Shown piece after piece: positions 25,597 to 34,220 of a DNA stretch of 64,000 nucleotides (within the stretch, counting starts at the first letter, position 1; each line of letters opens with the position of its first letter). The notes under the pieces are model-generated. The model saw nothing but the letters and a program-made list of their open reading frames with translations. It searched no databases and was not told the DNA's origin. A program made the translations under genes and the position numbers. The stretch is from Propylenella binzhouense (GTDB taxonomy: Bacteria > Pseudomonadota > Alphaproteobacteria > Rhizobiales > Afifellaceae), in the NCBI RefSeq assembly GCF_009866965.1, contig NZ_SPKJ01000010.1:1-64000 (forward strand), given 5' to 3'.

Positions 25597-27132
25597 ATGA
25601 ACGCGAATCCGGAAATTTCGAATCGCCTGAAGCCCCGGAGCTTCGGCGACCTGCGCGGCTGGATCGAGGCGCTCCGCCAGGAGGGCGAACTGCACGAGAT
25701 CGATGCCCAGGTCGACTGGGACGGCGAGATCGGCGCGATCGCCCGCCGCGTCTTCGGTCAGGGCAAGGGCCCGGCGCTCCTCTTCAAGAACATCAAGGGC
25801 TACGGACCGGGGGATGACGTCTGGTCGAACCAGCTCTTCACCGGCGGCCTGTCCAACTATTCGCGCATCGCGATGATGCTGGGGCTGCCGAAGGACGCGC
25901 CGGTCACCGACCTCGTGCTCGCCACCCAGCACTATTTCGCCCAGCGCGTGAAGCCGGAGACGGTGCAGACCGGCCCGGTGAAGGAGCTCATCTTCAAGGG
26001 CGACGACATCAACCTCTACAAGCTCCCCGTGCCGCGCTGGCATGGGCTCGACGGCGGCCGGTACATCAACACCTACCAGGGCACCGTCACGATCGACCCG
26101 GATACCGGACAGCACAATATCGGCATCTATCGCGGCATGATCGGCCAGCGCGACACGCTGCCGGTCCTGCTCTGGCGGGCCCAGAACTGGGGCGTGCATT
26201 TCCAGAAATGGGCCGACCGCGGCATGAAGATGCCGGTGGCGCATGTCTATGGCTGGGAGCCCTGCCTGCCCTATTGCGCATCCGCGCCGATCCCGACCGG
26301 CGTGTCGGAATACGAGGTGATGGGCGCGATCCGCGGCGCGCCGGTGCCGCTCGTGAAGTGCGAGACGAGCGACATCATGGTGCCGGCGAGCGCCGAGATC
26401 GTCATCGAGGGCTTCATCGATCCGGATCCGTCGACCTTCGAGATGGAAGGGCCGTTCGGCGAGTACACCGGCTATTTCGGTGGCGACCAGGGGCCGAAGC
26501 ACGTGACGAAGGTGACCTGCGTCACCATGCGGCGTAACCCCATCTATCGCGGCACGCTCGAGGGCACGCTGCCGAAGCGGCTCAACGAGAACTCCATGAC
26601 GAGCTCGGTGCAGCGCGCCGGCGTCGCCTGGAACGTGCTGAAGGCCGCGGGCGTGCCCGGCGTCACCGACGTGCACTGCCCGGCCGCCAACAACGGCACG
26701 ACCCTCGTCATCCAGCTTCGCCAGACCTATCGCGGCCAGGCCAAGCAGGCGGCGGCGGCGATCTGGGGATCGAACGCGGCGCATCTGCGCTACAAGAACA
26801 TCTGGGTGGTCGACGACGACATCGACATCCACGATTACGGTTCGATCGACTGGGCCTTCGCCTACCGGGTGAACGCCGCCGAGGACGACATCGTGTTCTT
26901 CCCGGCCACGTTCGGCTCGCTGCTCGATCCGTCCACCCGCCTCGAATACCGCGATCCGATCAAGTTCGGCACGGGCAAGTGGTGCCGTGTCCTCATCGAC
27001 GCGACCCGCAATCTCGATTTCGAGCCGCAGAAGCAGTATGGCGGTGATCGCTTCCCGCCCACGGTTGTTCCGCTGCCGGAGCATTCCGATGTCGTGGAGC
27101 GGCGCTGGAAGGATTACGGCTTCGAGGACTGA
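25597..27132 (+). CDS. UbiD-family (de)carboxylase
   Basis: 511 residues from the ATG at 25,597 (ribosome site GAGAGGAG). Close relative of the UbiD at 16,963. Motifs: Asn and Arg in NIGIYRG, Glu in VSEYEVMG, catalytic box EGPFGEYTGY complete. At the position where the 16,963 protein has the His of AQHIGNHF this one reads AQNWGVHF, so a metal-site His appears to be Asn unless the His four residues on takes its place. It has its own promoter element and a terminator, and is followed by a TSUP-type permease gene. Substrate unknown. Confidence 0.93.
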   Translation: MNANPEISNRLKPRSFGDLRGWIEALRQEGELHEIDAQVDWDGEIGAIARRVFGQGKGPALLFKNIKGYGPGDDVWSNQLFTGGLSNYSRIAMMLGLPKDAPVTDLVLATQHYFAQRVKPETVQTGPVKELIFKGDDINLYKLPVPRWHGLDGGRYINTYQGTVTIDPDTGQHNIGIYRGMIGQRDTLPVLLWRAQNWGVHFQKWADRGMKMPVAHVYGWEPCLPYCASAPIPTGVSEYEVMGAIRGAPVPLVKCETSDIMVPASAEIVIEGFIDPDPSTFEMEGPFGEYTGYFGGDQGPKHVTKVTCVTMRRNPIYRGTLEGTLPKRLNENSMTSSVQRAGVAWNVLKAAGVPGVTDVHCPAANNGTTLVIQLRQTYRGQAKQAAAAIWGSNAAHLRYKNIWVVDDDIDIHDYGSIDWAFAYRVNAAEDDIVFFPATFGSLLDPSTRLEYRDPIKFGTGKWCRVLIDATRNLDFEPQKQYGGDRFPPTVVPLPEHSDVVERRWKDYGFED

Positions 27133-27156
27133 CCGTCCCGGCCACAATCTTCTCCC

Positions 27157-27185
27157 GGGGCGGCGCGAGCCGCCCCTTTCCATTT
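27157..27185 (+). terminator. Rho-independent terminator after UbiD
   Basis: A perfect 8-bp stem (27157-27164 with 27169-27176), loop GCGA, then TTTCCATTTT. It lies 24 bases past the UbiD stop and 20 bases before the TSUP permease start. Confidence 0.75.
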
Positions 27186-27204
27186 TGATGCGAGAGAGCG
27201 GATC

Positions 27205-27951
27205 GTGACGGACCTCGAAATCCTGGCTGTGATGGCGCTTGCCCTTGGCGCGGGAAGCATGGTGAAGGGTGCCACCGGGATCGGCATCCCGGTCGTTGCG
27301 CTGCCGATCCTGGCGACCGTGGTGGGCCTGCCCCATGCGATTGCGGTGCAGACCATCCCGGTGCTCTTCACGAATATCTGGCAGGTCTGGCAGTTCCGGA
27401 AGGTCTGGCCCGAGCTGAAGCCGCTCAAGTTTCTCTTTCTCGGGGGGCTCGTCGGCATCCCGCTCGGGACGCTGCTGCTCACCATCATCCCGGAGCGCGC
27501 GCTGTCCGGCATGCTCGCGCTGCTCCTCTTCCTCTATATCGGGCTCAAGGTCTCCAAGCCCCACTTCGTCCTCTCCATGGATGCCGGGCAGCGGCTTGCG
27601 CCGGTCGCAGGCGTCGCGGCGGGGACGATGCAGGCCGCAACGGGCGTTTCCGCGCCCGTCAGCATCACCTTCCTTCATTCGCTGAAGCTCACCCGGAACG
27701 GCTATCTGTTCGCCGTCGCGCTCCTCTTCGCGCTCTTCTCGGTCATCCAGATCCCGTCGCTGCTGATCGCGGGCGTGATGACCGGACCGATCCTGGTGCA
27801 GGGGCTCCTGTCCATGATTCCGGTGCTGATCTGCATGCCGCTCGGCGCCTGGATCGGACGCCGCCTGTCGCAGCGCACCTTCGACTATCTGGTGCTGGTG
27901 CTCCTCTCGGTCGTCGGCGTCCAGCTCCTGGTCGAGGCGATCTGGGGCTAG
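27205..27951 (+). CDS. TSUP-family permease (TauE/SafE)
   Basis: 248 residues with about eight hydrophobic segments and the family motif GAGSMVKGATGIGIPV near the N-terminus, repeated in weaker form as GTMQAATGVSAPV in the second half. TauE/SafE proteins move sulfonates, sulfite or small organic anions, often outward. The GTG start is the first reasonable codon, with GAGAGAGCG in front. It may be transcribed with the UbiD gene by read-through of the intervening terminator. Its stop overlaps, on the opposite strand, the stop of the acyl-CoA ligase. Confidence 0.88.
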   Translation: MTDLEILAVMALALGAGSMVKGATGIGIPVVALPILATVVGLPHAIAVQTIPVLFTNIWQVWQFRKVWPELKPLKFLFLGGLVGIPLGTLLLTIIPERALSGMLALLLFLYIGLKVSKPHFVLSMDAGQRLAPVAGVAAGTMQAATGVSAPVSITFLHSLKLTRNGYLFAVALLFALFSVIQIPSLLIAGVMTGPILVQGLLSMIPVLICMPLGAWIGRRLSQRTFDYLVLVLLSVVGVQLLVEAIWG

Positions 27952-29594
27952 CCGGCCGCCTGCAGCGCGCGGAGCGCCCGGCGATCGATCTTCATGAGGG
28001 TGGTGCGGGGCAGCTGGTCGACGAAGCGGAACTCGGCGGGAACCTTGTAGCCGCCGAGGCGCCGGACGTTCGCCTTCAGCTCGTCGATGAGGGCATCGCT
28101 CGCTTCGGCGCCCTGGCGGAGCACGGCGAAGGCCCGCGGCTTCGTCAGCCCGTCGCCGTCCTCGAATGCGACGACGGCGGCCTCCAGGATCGCCGGGTGC
28201 TCGGTGATGGCCGCCTCGATCTCGATCGGCGAAACCCAGAGCCCGCTCACCTTGAAGACGTCGTTGTCGCGGCCCGAGAACCAGAAGAAGCCGTCCTCGT
28301 CGAAGGTGAGATTGTCGCCTGTCCGGGTCCACGGCCCGACGAAGGTCTCGCGGGACTTGTCGAACTTTCGCCAGTAGAAGAAGCACGAGGTGCGGCTCTT
28401 CACCCAGGCCTCGCCCGGCACGTTGGGCTCCGTCACGTCCTCCCCGTCCGGGCCGACGAGGCGGATCTCGTAGCCGAAGACCGGCTTGCCGAGGCTGCCG
28501 CGCTTGGAATCCTTCTGGCGGTTGGCGATCCACTCGTAGGTGATCTCCGAGCTGCCGATCGAATCGAGGATCTCCAGCCCGAAGGCCGCCTCGAACCGGT
28601 CGAACACCTCCGGCGGGATCTTCTCCGAGGCGCTCACCACCAGGCCGACCGAGCCGAAGTCCGGGTGGAGGTCGTTCGCCCGGCAGTGCTCGAGCAGGTT
28701 CTTGATGACGGTCGGCACCGTGATGAGCTTGGTGGCGCGCGTGCTCGTCACCGCCTCGATCACCGCGTCCGGGCTCGGCGGCCGGCGCTGCAGGACGGCG
28801 GTCGCTCCGAAGGCGAGCGGAATCAGCACGCCCGGCCAGAGCCCGTGCGTGAAGTACTTCTTCGAAGTGGCGAAGACGACGTCATCGGCGCTGTATTCCC
28901 AGAACGCGCCCTGGCGCGAGGGCACCAGGAAGAAGTCGTGGCAGAGATGGGTGATGCCCTTGGCGGTGCCGGTGGTCCCGCCCGAATAGAACATGTAGCA
29001 GACGTCGTTGCAGTGCCGGAGCGGGCAGGGCGCTTCGCCGGCGGCGGCGGTCACCGCCGCCGCATCGACCACGGTCCGCCCGCCGACCGCGCCGGATTCG
29101 ATCGCGACCGGGGGTCGCACGAGGATGGTCGAAAGGCCGGGCGGGAGCTCTGGGGCGATCTCGGCGAGCTTCGGAAGCTGCTCGGAATCGATGAAGAGGG
29201 CGCGGGAATCGGTGTCCCGGATGAAATAGAGAAGGTCCTTGGTCTTGTAGAGGTCCGAGACCACGGCCGGCACGATGCCCGCCTGCACGGCGCCGAGCCA
29301 GACGGCGAGATATTCGATGCTGTCGGTGCCGAAGAGGAGAATGCGCTCGCCGGGGCGCAGCCCGAGATCGGCGAGGCCGCGTGCGGTGCGCGCGACGAGC
29401 GCCCGCAGCTCGCGATAGCTCATGGGAGCGCCGTCGACGAGCAGGGCTGGCTTGTCGTCGGCAGGGCCGCCGGCATGCCGGCCGAGCAGCACGGAAACCG
29501 GATTGAAGTATTCGGGGATCTCCGGATCGCGCCAGGTGCGCCACTCGCTCGAATAGATCCGGTCATCGAAACGCGTTTCGGCCCGCGTGATCAT
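27948..29594 (-). CDS. Acyl-CoA ligase, benzoate-CoA ligase-like
   Basis: 548 residues. Motifs: phosphate loop YSGGTTGTAKG near residue 205, A5 region SIGSSEITYE near residue 340, hinge TRTGDNLTFDEDGFF near residue 420, and the catalytic Lys in LMKIDRRALR near the C-terminus. The N-terminal part (EYFNPVSVLLGRHA, ILLFGTDSIEYLAVWLGA) matches the benzoate/4-hydroxybenzoate-CoA ligase style. It would make an aryl-CoA from an imported acid. Transcribed alone towards the TSUP gene, divergent from the TRAP operon; its upstream region carries element D. Confidence 0.92.
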   Translation of the reverse strand: MITRAETRFDDRIYSSEWRTWRDPEIPEYFNPVSVLLGRHAGGPADDKPALLVDGAPMSYRELRALVARTARGLADLGLRPGERILLFGTDSIEYLAVWLGAVQAGIVPAVVSDLYKTKDLLYFIRDTDSRALFIDSEQLPKLAEIAPELPPGLSTILVRPPVAIESGAVGGRTVVDAAAVTAAAGEAPCPLRHCNDVCYMFYSGGTTGTAKGITHLCHDFFLVPSRQGAFWEYSADDVVFATSKKYFTHGLWPGVLIPLAFGATAVLQRRPPSPDAVIEAVTSTRATKLITVPTVIKNLLEHCRANDLHPDFGSVGLVVSASEKIPPEVFDRFEAAFGLEILDSIGSSEITYEWIANRQKDSKRGSLGKPVFGYEIRLVGPDGEDVTEPNVPGEAWVKSRTSCFFYWRKFDKSRETFVGPWTRTGDNLTFDEDGFFWFSGRDNDVFKVSGLWVSPIEIEAAITEHPAILEAAVVAFEDGDGLTKPRAFAVLRQGAEASDALIDELKANVRRLGGYKVPAEFRFVDQLPRTTLMKIDRRALRALQAAG

Positions 29595-29700
29595 CTGGTG
29601 CTCCCGCCCTTTCGCTCGTATCGTTCTGCGGTCGGCCGGAGGGAGCGTCTGCCGCGTTGGTGAGCGCGCGCAACCGCTTCACTCCTGACCCGCCCAAGAA

Positions 29701-29730
29701 GCATACAAATACGATAATGCCAATATCGGG
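29701..29730 (-). promoter_or_regulatory. Shared upstream element D of the acyl-CoA ligase
   Basis: Read on the minus strand it contains CGATATTGGCATTATCGTAT, then TTGTATGC. It is almost the same as element C (22365-22386) and ends with the GTATGC seen in A and B. It lies 107 bases upstream of the ligase start. Confidence 0.5.
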
Positions 29731-29784
29731 GCCCCGCCCGGCCGCGGCGAGCCAGGGTCGCCGGCGCGGCCGAGGCAGCAAATC

Positions 29785-29806
29785 GGCATTTTGGTACTTG
29801 ACAGCT
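29785..29806 (+). promoter_or_regulatory. Shared upstream element E of the TRAP operon
   Basis: GGCATTTTGGTACTTGACAGC contains TTTTGGTA (29789-29796), as in element B, and an overlapping TTGACA that could be a -35. It lies about 185 bases before the TRAP permease start. It is the weakest of the five copies because the GTATGC half is missing. Confidence 0.4.
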
Positions 29807-29871
29807 TGAATTCGGGATGGTCCAGTTCGGCACGAGTAGCCGCAAAGAGCTGCAGCGCGGGAGGAGGCCGG

Positions 29872-29973
29872 ATGTCGACATCGACACACCGCAGCGCCGA
29901 TCAGTCCCGGTCGGCCGCAGCCCGACTTGCGGTCCGTTCCGCGTCAAGTCGATCGTCCGGAAAAGCGAGTTAG
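29872..29973 (+). CDS. Possible 33-residue leader peptide before the TRAP permease
   Basis: An ATG at 29,872 follows a very strong ribosome site (GGGAGGAGG) and opens a 33-codon frame rich in Ser, Arg and Ala that ends in TAG directly against the ATG of the TRAP permease, in the same frame. The permease itself has only a weak ribosome site. This fits a translated leader coupled to the permease, or a chance frame. There is no recognisable domain. Confidence 0.3.
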   Translation: MSTSTHRSADQSRSAAARLAVRSASSRSSGKAS

Positions 29974-31935
29974 ATGTCCGATAGCAGCGAGACCCTCGGC
30001 CAGCGCCTCATCTTCGTCGGCATGGTTCTGGCCGGAATCTGGTCGATCGTCCAGATCGCGTTCGCCTTCCTGACGAGCTACGACGATCTCGTGCTGCTTC
30101 CGCTCCATCTGGCGTTCGCCCTCGCGGTGACCTTCGCGCTCATCCCCGCGATCCCGCCGAAGGAGAAGATCGACGAGGGCGGCGAACTGGTGCGGCGGCG
30201 AAGCCGGATCGACGTCGCCGTCAGCGTGGTGGTCATCCTCGCGAGCATCGCCATCGCCGCCTACTACATGCTCAATGTCGGCCGGCTCGTGCTCCGGATC
30301 CCGCAGGTCGACGAGCTCACGCTCGGCGACACAATGGTGGGCATTGCCGTGGTCGTGTTCGTCGTCGAGGCGGCGCGCCGCACGGCCGGCCTCGGCATGA
30401 CGGTGGTCGTGCTGATCTTCATCGCCTATGCCTTCGTCGGGCCAAGCCTGCCGCTCGGCTTCCGTCATTCCGGCCTGTCCCTCACCGAATTCATCGACCT
30501 CCAGACGCTCACGACGGACGGCATATTCGGCGTGCCGACCGGCGTCTCGGCGACCTACGTGTTCTATTTCATCCTGTTCGGCGCGTTCCTCGACGCGTCC
30601 GGCGGCGGCAGGCTCTTCATCGATCTCGCGACCACCGCCACGGGCCGCTATCGCGGCGGCGCGGCGAAGGCGGCGACCACCGCCTCCGCGCTGATGGGCA
30701 TGACGAGCGGCAGCGCGGTCGCGAACGTGATGGGCACCGGCATCTTCACGATCCCGCTCATGAAGCGCACGGGCTACGCCCCGCACGTCGCCGGCTCAGT
30801 CGAGGCGCTCGCCTCCACCGGCGGGCAGATCATGCCGCCTTTGATGGGCGCCGCCGCCTTCATCATCGCGCAGAATCTCGGCCTGCCCTACAGCCGTATC
30901 GTCTCCGCCGCCGTCATCCCGGCCGCGATCTACTACCTCGCGGTGCTGATCGCGGTCGATCTGGAGGCCCGTTACCGGAAGATCCAGCCGATCCCGGCCG
31001 CCGACCAGGTGCCGCTCCGGCAGAGCCTGATGCGGCTCCATCTCCTGCTGCCGCTCGTCTATCTCGTCTATTCGGTGATGGTCGGGCGCCAGCTGATGAT
31101 GGCTGCGGTGGAATCGATCGGCGTCGTGCTGGTGGTGAGCCTCTTCTCCGCAGCGACCCGGATCGGCCCGCGCGGGATCCTGAAGGCGCTCGCCGATGGC
31201 GGTTCGCGCGCCATCATGGTGGCGATCCCCTGCGCCGCCGCCGGCATCATCGTCGGCATCGTGGTCCAGACGGGAATCGGCGTCCGGTTCACCGAGCTGC
31301 TCGTCGGCCTTTCGCGGGACAACCTCCTCATCTGCCTGCTCGCGGTCTCCGCCGGCTGCATCATCATGGGGATGGGGCTTCCCACGACCGCCGCCTACAT
31401 CATGGGCGCGACGCTGTTCGTGCCGGCGCTCGCCAAGCTCGGCATCAACCCGCTCGCGGCGCACTTCTTCGTCTTCTACTTCGCGTGCCTCTCGATGATC
31501 ACGCCGCCGGTCGCCCTGGCGAGCTATGCCGCGGCCTCGATCGCCGGGGCGTCCGCCTCGCGGGTCGGATGGACGACGGTCCGGTTCGGCCTGCCGGCGT
31601 TCCTCGTGCCGTTCGCCTTCGTCGTGCAGCCCGCCATGATCCTCGAGGGCAGCATGACGGTGGCCGCGGTGTCGTTCGTGACCGCTCTCATCGGCGTCTA
31701 CGCGCTCGCGGCCGGCAATGTCGGCTATCTGAGACGCAAGAACCGGCCGGTCGAGGGTGCGCTGCTCATCGCCGCGGCGATCGCGCTCATCTATCCTTCG
31801 CTCTGGATCAGCCTCGCCGGAGGCCTCGTCCTCGTCCTCGTCTACGTCTGGCAGGGCAGGGAAGGCTCCGCGCCGGAGCTCGGAACATCGACCAGCGGCG
31901 AGGCCGCCAAGACCGTATTGAAAGGGAGGACTTGA
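29974..31935 (+). CDS. TRAP transporter fused 4TM-12TM permease (TAXI type)
   Basis: 653 residues, the length of fused DctQM-like permeases that partner TAXI receptors. About 16 or more hydrophobic segments; the DctM-type core includes GMTSGSAVANVMGTG near residue 245, GGQIMPPLMGAAAFI near residue 290 and MGMGLPTTAAYIMGA near residue 470, all family signatures. It moves an organic acid with a sodium gradient. Its stop overlaps the start of the TAXI receptor (TGATG). The function in this locus is uptake of a carboxylate alongside the TTT and ABC systems. Confidence 0.93.
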   Translation: MSDSSETLGQRLIFVGMVLAGIWSIVQIAFAFLTSYDDLVLLPLHLAFALAVTFALIPAIPPKEKIDEGGELVRRRSRIDVAVSVVVILASIAIAAYYMLNVGRLVLRIPQVDELTLGDTMVGIAVVVFVVEAARRTAGLGMTVVVLIFIAYAFVGPSLPLGFRHSGLSLTEFIDLQTLTTDGIFGVPTGVSATYVFYFILFGAFLDASGGGRLFIDLATTATGRYRGGAAKAATTASALMGMTSGSAVANVMGTGIFTIPLMKRTGYAPHVAGSVEALASTGGQIMPPLMGAAAFIIAQNLGLPYSRIVSAAVIPAAIYYLAVLIAVDLEARYRKIQPIPAADQVPLRQSLMRLHLLLPLVYLVYSVMVGRQLMMAAVESIGVVLVVSLFSAATRIGPRGILKALADGGSRAIMVAIPCAAAGIIVGIVVQTGIGVRFTELLVGLSRDNLLICLLAVSAGCIIMGMGLPTTAAYIMGATLFVPALAKLGINPLAAHFFVFYFACLSMITPPVALASYAAASIAGASASRVGWTTVRFGLPAFLVPFAFVVQPAMILEGSMTVAAVSFVTALIGVYALAAGNVGYLRRKNRPVEGALLIAAAIALIYPSLWISLAGGLVLVLVYVWQGREGSAPELGTSTSGEAAKTVLKGRT

Positions 31936-32948
31936 TGGCAGTCATGATTGCACCCTCGCGCCGGCAGTTCGTCGCCGGAACGCTAGCCGCTTCCACGATG
32001 CTCGCGGGCGGCCGCGCCTTTGCCCAGGCGCAGAGCGTCGATATCGGGACGATGGCCGCCGGCAGCTCCTGGTACCAGTACGGCATCCAGATGGCGCAGT
32101 TCCTGAAGGATGCGCTCCCCGCCGGCGGGACCGTCAACGTGCGCCCCTATGCGGCTGCCGTCGGCAACGTGAAGCTGATCAATGCCGGCGAGAAGATCCA
32201 GGTCGGCATGACGTTCAGCTGCAACCTGCGCTGGGCGCGCGCCAAGATGACCGACGTGCAGGACGCGACCGCCGAGAACGTGCGGGCGCTCGCCGGCAGC
32301 CTCGACCAGTACTACCTCGTGATCGTCACCAAGGCCGGCTCGGGCTTCGCCGACGTCTCGGCGGCGCTCGCCGCCAAGAAGCCCGTCCGCTTCACCTGCC
32401 TGCAGCCGGGCTCGCTCGGCGCGGTCACGACCGACATGCTGCTGCGCGCCCACGGCATCGACGAGGCGACGCTGAAGAGCTGGGGCGGCTCCATCAACCG
32501 CGGCGCGCTCGAGGCGGCGGCCTCCGCCCTGGTCGAGGACAAGGCGGACGTCTGGGTGCAGCCGGCCGCGGTCGGCCACCCGAAGGTGCAGGAGATCGCC
32601 TACAGCTACGACGTGGAATGGTGCACGATCGCCGATCCTGCCATGCAGAAGATGGTCGATCTCGGCTATCAGCGCGCGGTGCTGCCGAAGGGGTCGTTCG
32701 ACGACATGAAGAGCGACATGGTCTATCCGGGCGCGACCACCGTGCTGATCGTCAACAAGGACATGTCGGACGACCTCGCCTACGGCCTGACGAAGCAGCT
32801 CATCGACAATGCCGCCGCGCTCAAGGAGCAGAACAAGGCGCTGTCGCCGTTCGACCCGAAGGTTGCATGGAAGAGCGAAAACATCGGCGGCGTCCCGCTG
32901 CATCCCGGCGCGGAGCGCGCCTATCGCGAAGCGGGCATGATGGGTTGA
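31935..32948 (+). CDS. TAXI-family TRAP substrate-binding protein
   Basis: 337 residues from the ATG overlapping the permease stop; GGGAGGA is in front. The signal carries a Tat-like SRRQFV at residues 8-13 and a cleavage site near AFA at residue 30. The mature start IGTMAAGSSWYQYG is the TAXI hallmark. It should bind the substrate of the fused TRAP permease; characterised TAXI receptors bind dicarboxylates or glutamate-like ligands, but most are unknown. A longer frame upstream is out-of-frame shadow of the permease gene. Confidence 0.93.
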   Translation: MAVMIAPSRRQFVAGTLAASTMLAGGRAFAQAQSVDIGTMAAGSSWYQYGIQMAQFLKDALPAGGTVNVRPYAAAVGNVKLINAGEKIQVGMTFSCNLRWARAKMTDVQDATAENVRALAGSLDQYYLVIVTKAGSGFADVSAALAAKKPVRFTCLQPGSLGAVTTDMLLRAHGIDEATLKSWGGSINRGALEAAASALVEDKADVWVQPAAVGHPKVQEIAYSYDVEWCTIADPAMQKMVDLGYQRAVLPKGSFDDMKSDMVYPGATTVLIVNKDMSDDLAYGLTKQLIDNAAALKEQNKALSPFDPKVAWKSENIGGVPLHPGAERAYREAGMMG

Positions 32949-32959
32949 AGCGCGGGGCA

Positions 32960-32994
32960 GGGCGGGCCGAACCCGCCCGCCCCCGAAGGGGTTG
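32960..32994 (+). terminator. Tandem hairpins between the TRAP and Liv operons
   Basis: A 7-bp perfect stem (32960-32966 with 32972-32978) is followed by a short CCCC/GGGG stem and TTGTT. It lies in the 59-bp gap between the TAXI receptor stop and the Liv-type receptor start and may separate the two transcripts. Confidence 0.45.
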
Positions 32995-33007
32995 TTGGGA
33001 GGAGCCG

Positions 33008-34201
33008 ATGAAGAAGAAGCTTGCCGCGTTTGCGGGGCTCGCCGCACTGGCGGGCGCCCTGTGCTCGTCCGCCGCGATGGCGCAGGAGGAGATCAAGGTC
33101 GGATTGCTGCTGCCCTACAAGGGCGTGTTCGCCCAGCTCGGCGAGGACATCGACCGCGCCTGGGAACTGGCGCTCGAGCAGCGCGGCGGCATGGCGGCGG
33201 GACGGAAGATCGTTCTCGTCAAGGCGGACACGGAGGCCGATCCGACCGTGGGCGTCAGGGTCGCCAACCGGCTGATCAGGTCGGACGGCGTCGACGTGCT
33301 GGCGGGCACGGTCAGCTCCGCGGTCGCGCTCGCAGTCTCGGACCTGTCCAAGCGCACCAAGACGCCGCTCGTGCTCGCGCTTGCGGTCGCCGACGAGCTC
33401 AACGCCGAGAACTGCCACCCCTATGCCATCCGTTCCGGCTTCAGCGCGCATGCCCTGCAGGAGGGTTCGGGCGCCTACTGGGCGAACGAACTGCAGGACA
33501 AGACGGCGGTCACGCTCGGTCCGGACTATGCCGCCGGCAGGGCCATGATCCGCGGCTTCGTGGACGGCTTCACCGCGAATGGCGGGACCGTGAAGGACCA
33601 GTACTGGACGGTGTTCCGCCAGACCAAGGACTGGGGTCCGGTCTATGCCAAGGCGAAGGATTCCGGCGCCGCGATGGTCTACGCCTGGTATGCGGGCGCG
33701 GAATCGATCCAGGCGGTGAAGCAGCATGCCGAGTTCGGCCTGCAGGACACGATGCCGCTCCGCGGCGACCAGTGGCTCTACGATTCGGCGCTCTGGTCGG
33801 CGATGGGCAAGGATACGGTCCTCGGTGCGCGCTACGCCACCGTCTACACCTCGGCCGCCGGTACGCCCGCGAGCGACGCCTTCGTGAAGGCCTATTCCGA
33901 GAAGTACGGCATGGTGCCGAACGTGACGGCCGGTCTCGGCTATGACAACGCGCTCGCCGTGCTCGACGGCATCGAGGCGGTGAAGGGCGATGTCTCCGAC
34001 GGGAAGGCCTATGTCGACGCCATCCGGGGCCTCACGATCGATGCGCCGCGCGGCAGGATCACCTTCAGCGATGCGAACAGCGCCCAGCTGGAGAAGCTCT
34101 ATCTGGTCGAGGTCGCCGAGGAGGGCGGCAAGCTCGTCGAGAAGCTGGTGAAGACGATCGAGCCGGGGAAGGATCTGCCCGGCTGCAAGATGGACGGATG
34201 A
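33008..34201 (+). CDS. Branched-chain-amino-acid-type ABC substrate-binding protein (LivK-like)
   Basis: 397 residues with a Sec signal peptide ending near AMA at residue 23. The mature start IKVGLLLPYKGVFAQLGEDI and the AGTVSSAVALAVSD segment are typical of periplasmic binding protein type 1 (Peripla_BP_6). In catabolic islands, receptors of this class often bind aromatic acids. It heads a five-gene Liv-type importer. The ATG at 33,008 follows GGGAGGAGCC. Confidence 0.93.
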   Translation: MKKKLAAFAGLAALAGALCSSAAMAQEEIKVGLLLPYKGVFAQLGEDIDRAWELALEQRGGMAAGRKIVLVKADTEADPTVGVRVANRLIRSDGVDVLAGTVSSAVALAVSDLSKRTKTPLVLALAVADELNAENCHPYAIRSGFSAHALQEGSGAYWANELQDKTAVTLGPDYAAGRAMIRGFVDGFTANGGTVKDQYWTVFRQTKDWGPVYAKAKDSGAAMVYAWYAGAESIQAVKQHAEFGLQDTMPLRGDQWLYDSALWSAMGKDTVLGARYATVYTSAAGTPASDAFVKAYSEKYGMVPNVTAGLGYDNALAVLDGIEAVKGDVSDGKAYVDAIRGLTIDAPRGRITFSDANSAQLEKLYLVEVAEEGGKLVEKLVKTIEPGKDLPGCKMDG

Positions 34202-34220
34202 GCGGGCCGGGCGCGCAGCC

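Larger units (their letters stand above)
29595..29973. other. 379-bp divergent regulatory region
   Basis: Lies between the ligase and the TRAP operon. It holds element D (29701-29730, facing the ligase), element E (29785-29806, facing the TRAP genes), and a possible 33-codon reading frame directly before the TRAP permease. Nothing else recognisable. Confidence 0.6.

Noticed and set aside
25369-28533. A 1,054-codon minus-strand frame over the UbiD/TSUP genes
   Set aside because: Antisense shadow; lacks any recognisable domain and overlaps a real UbiD and permease.
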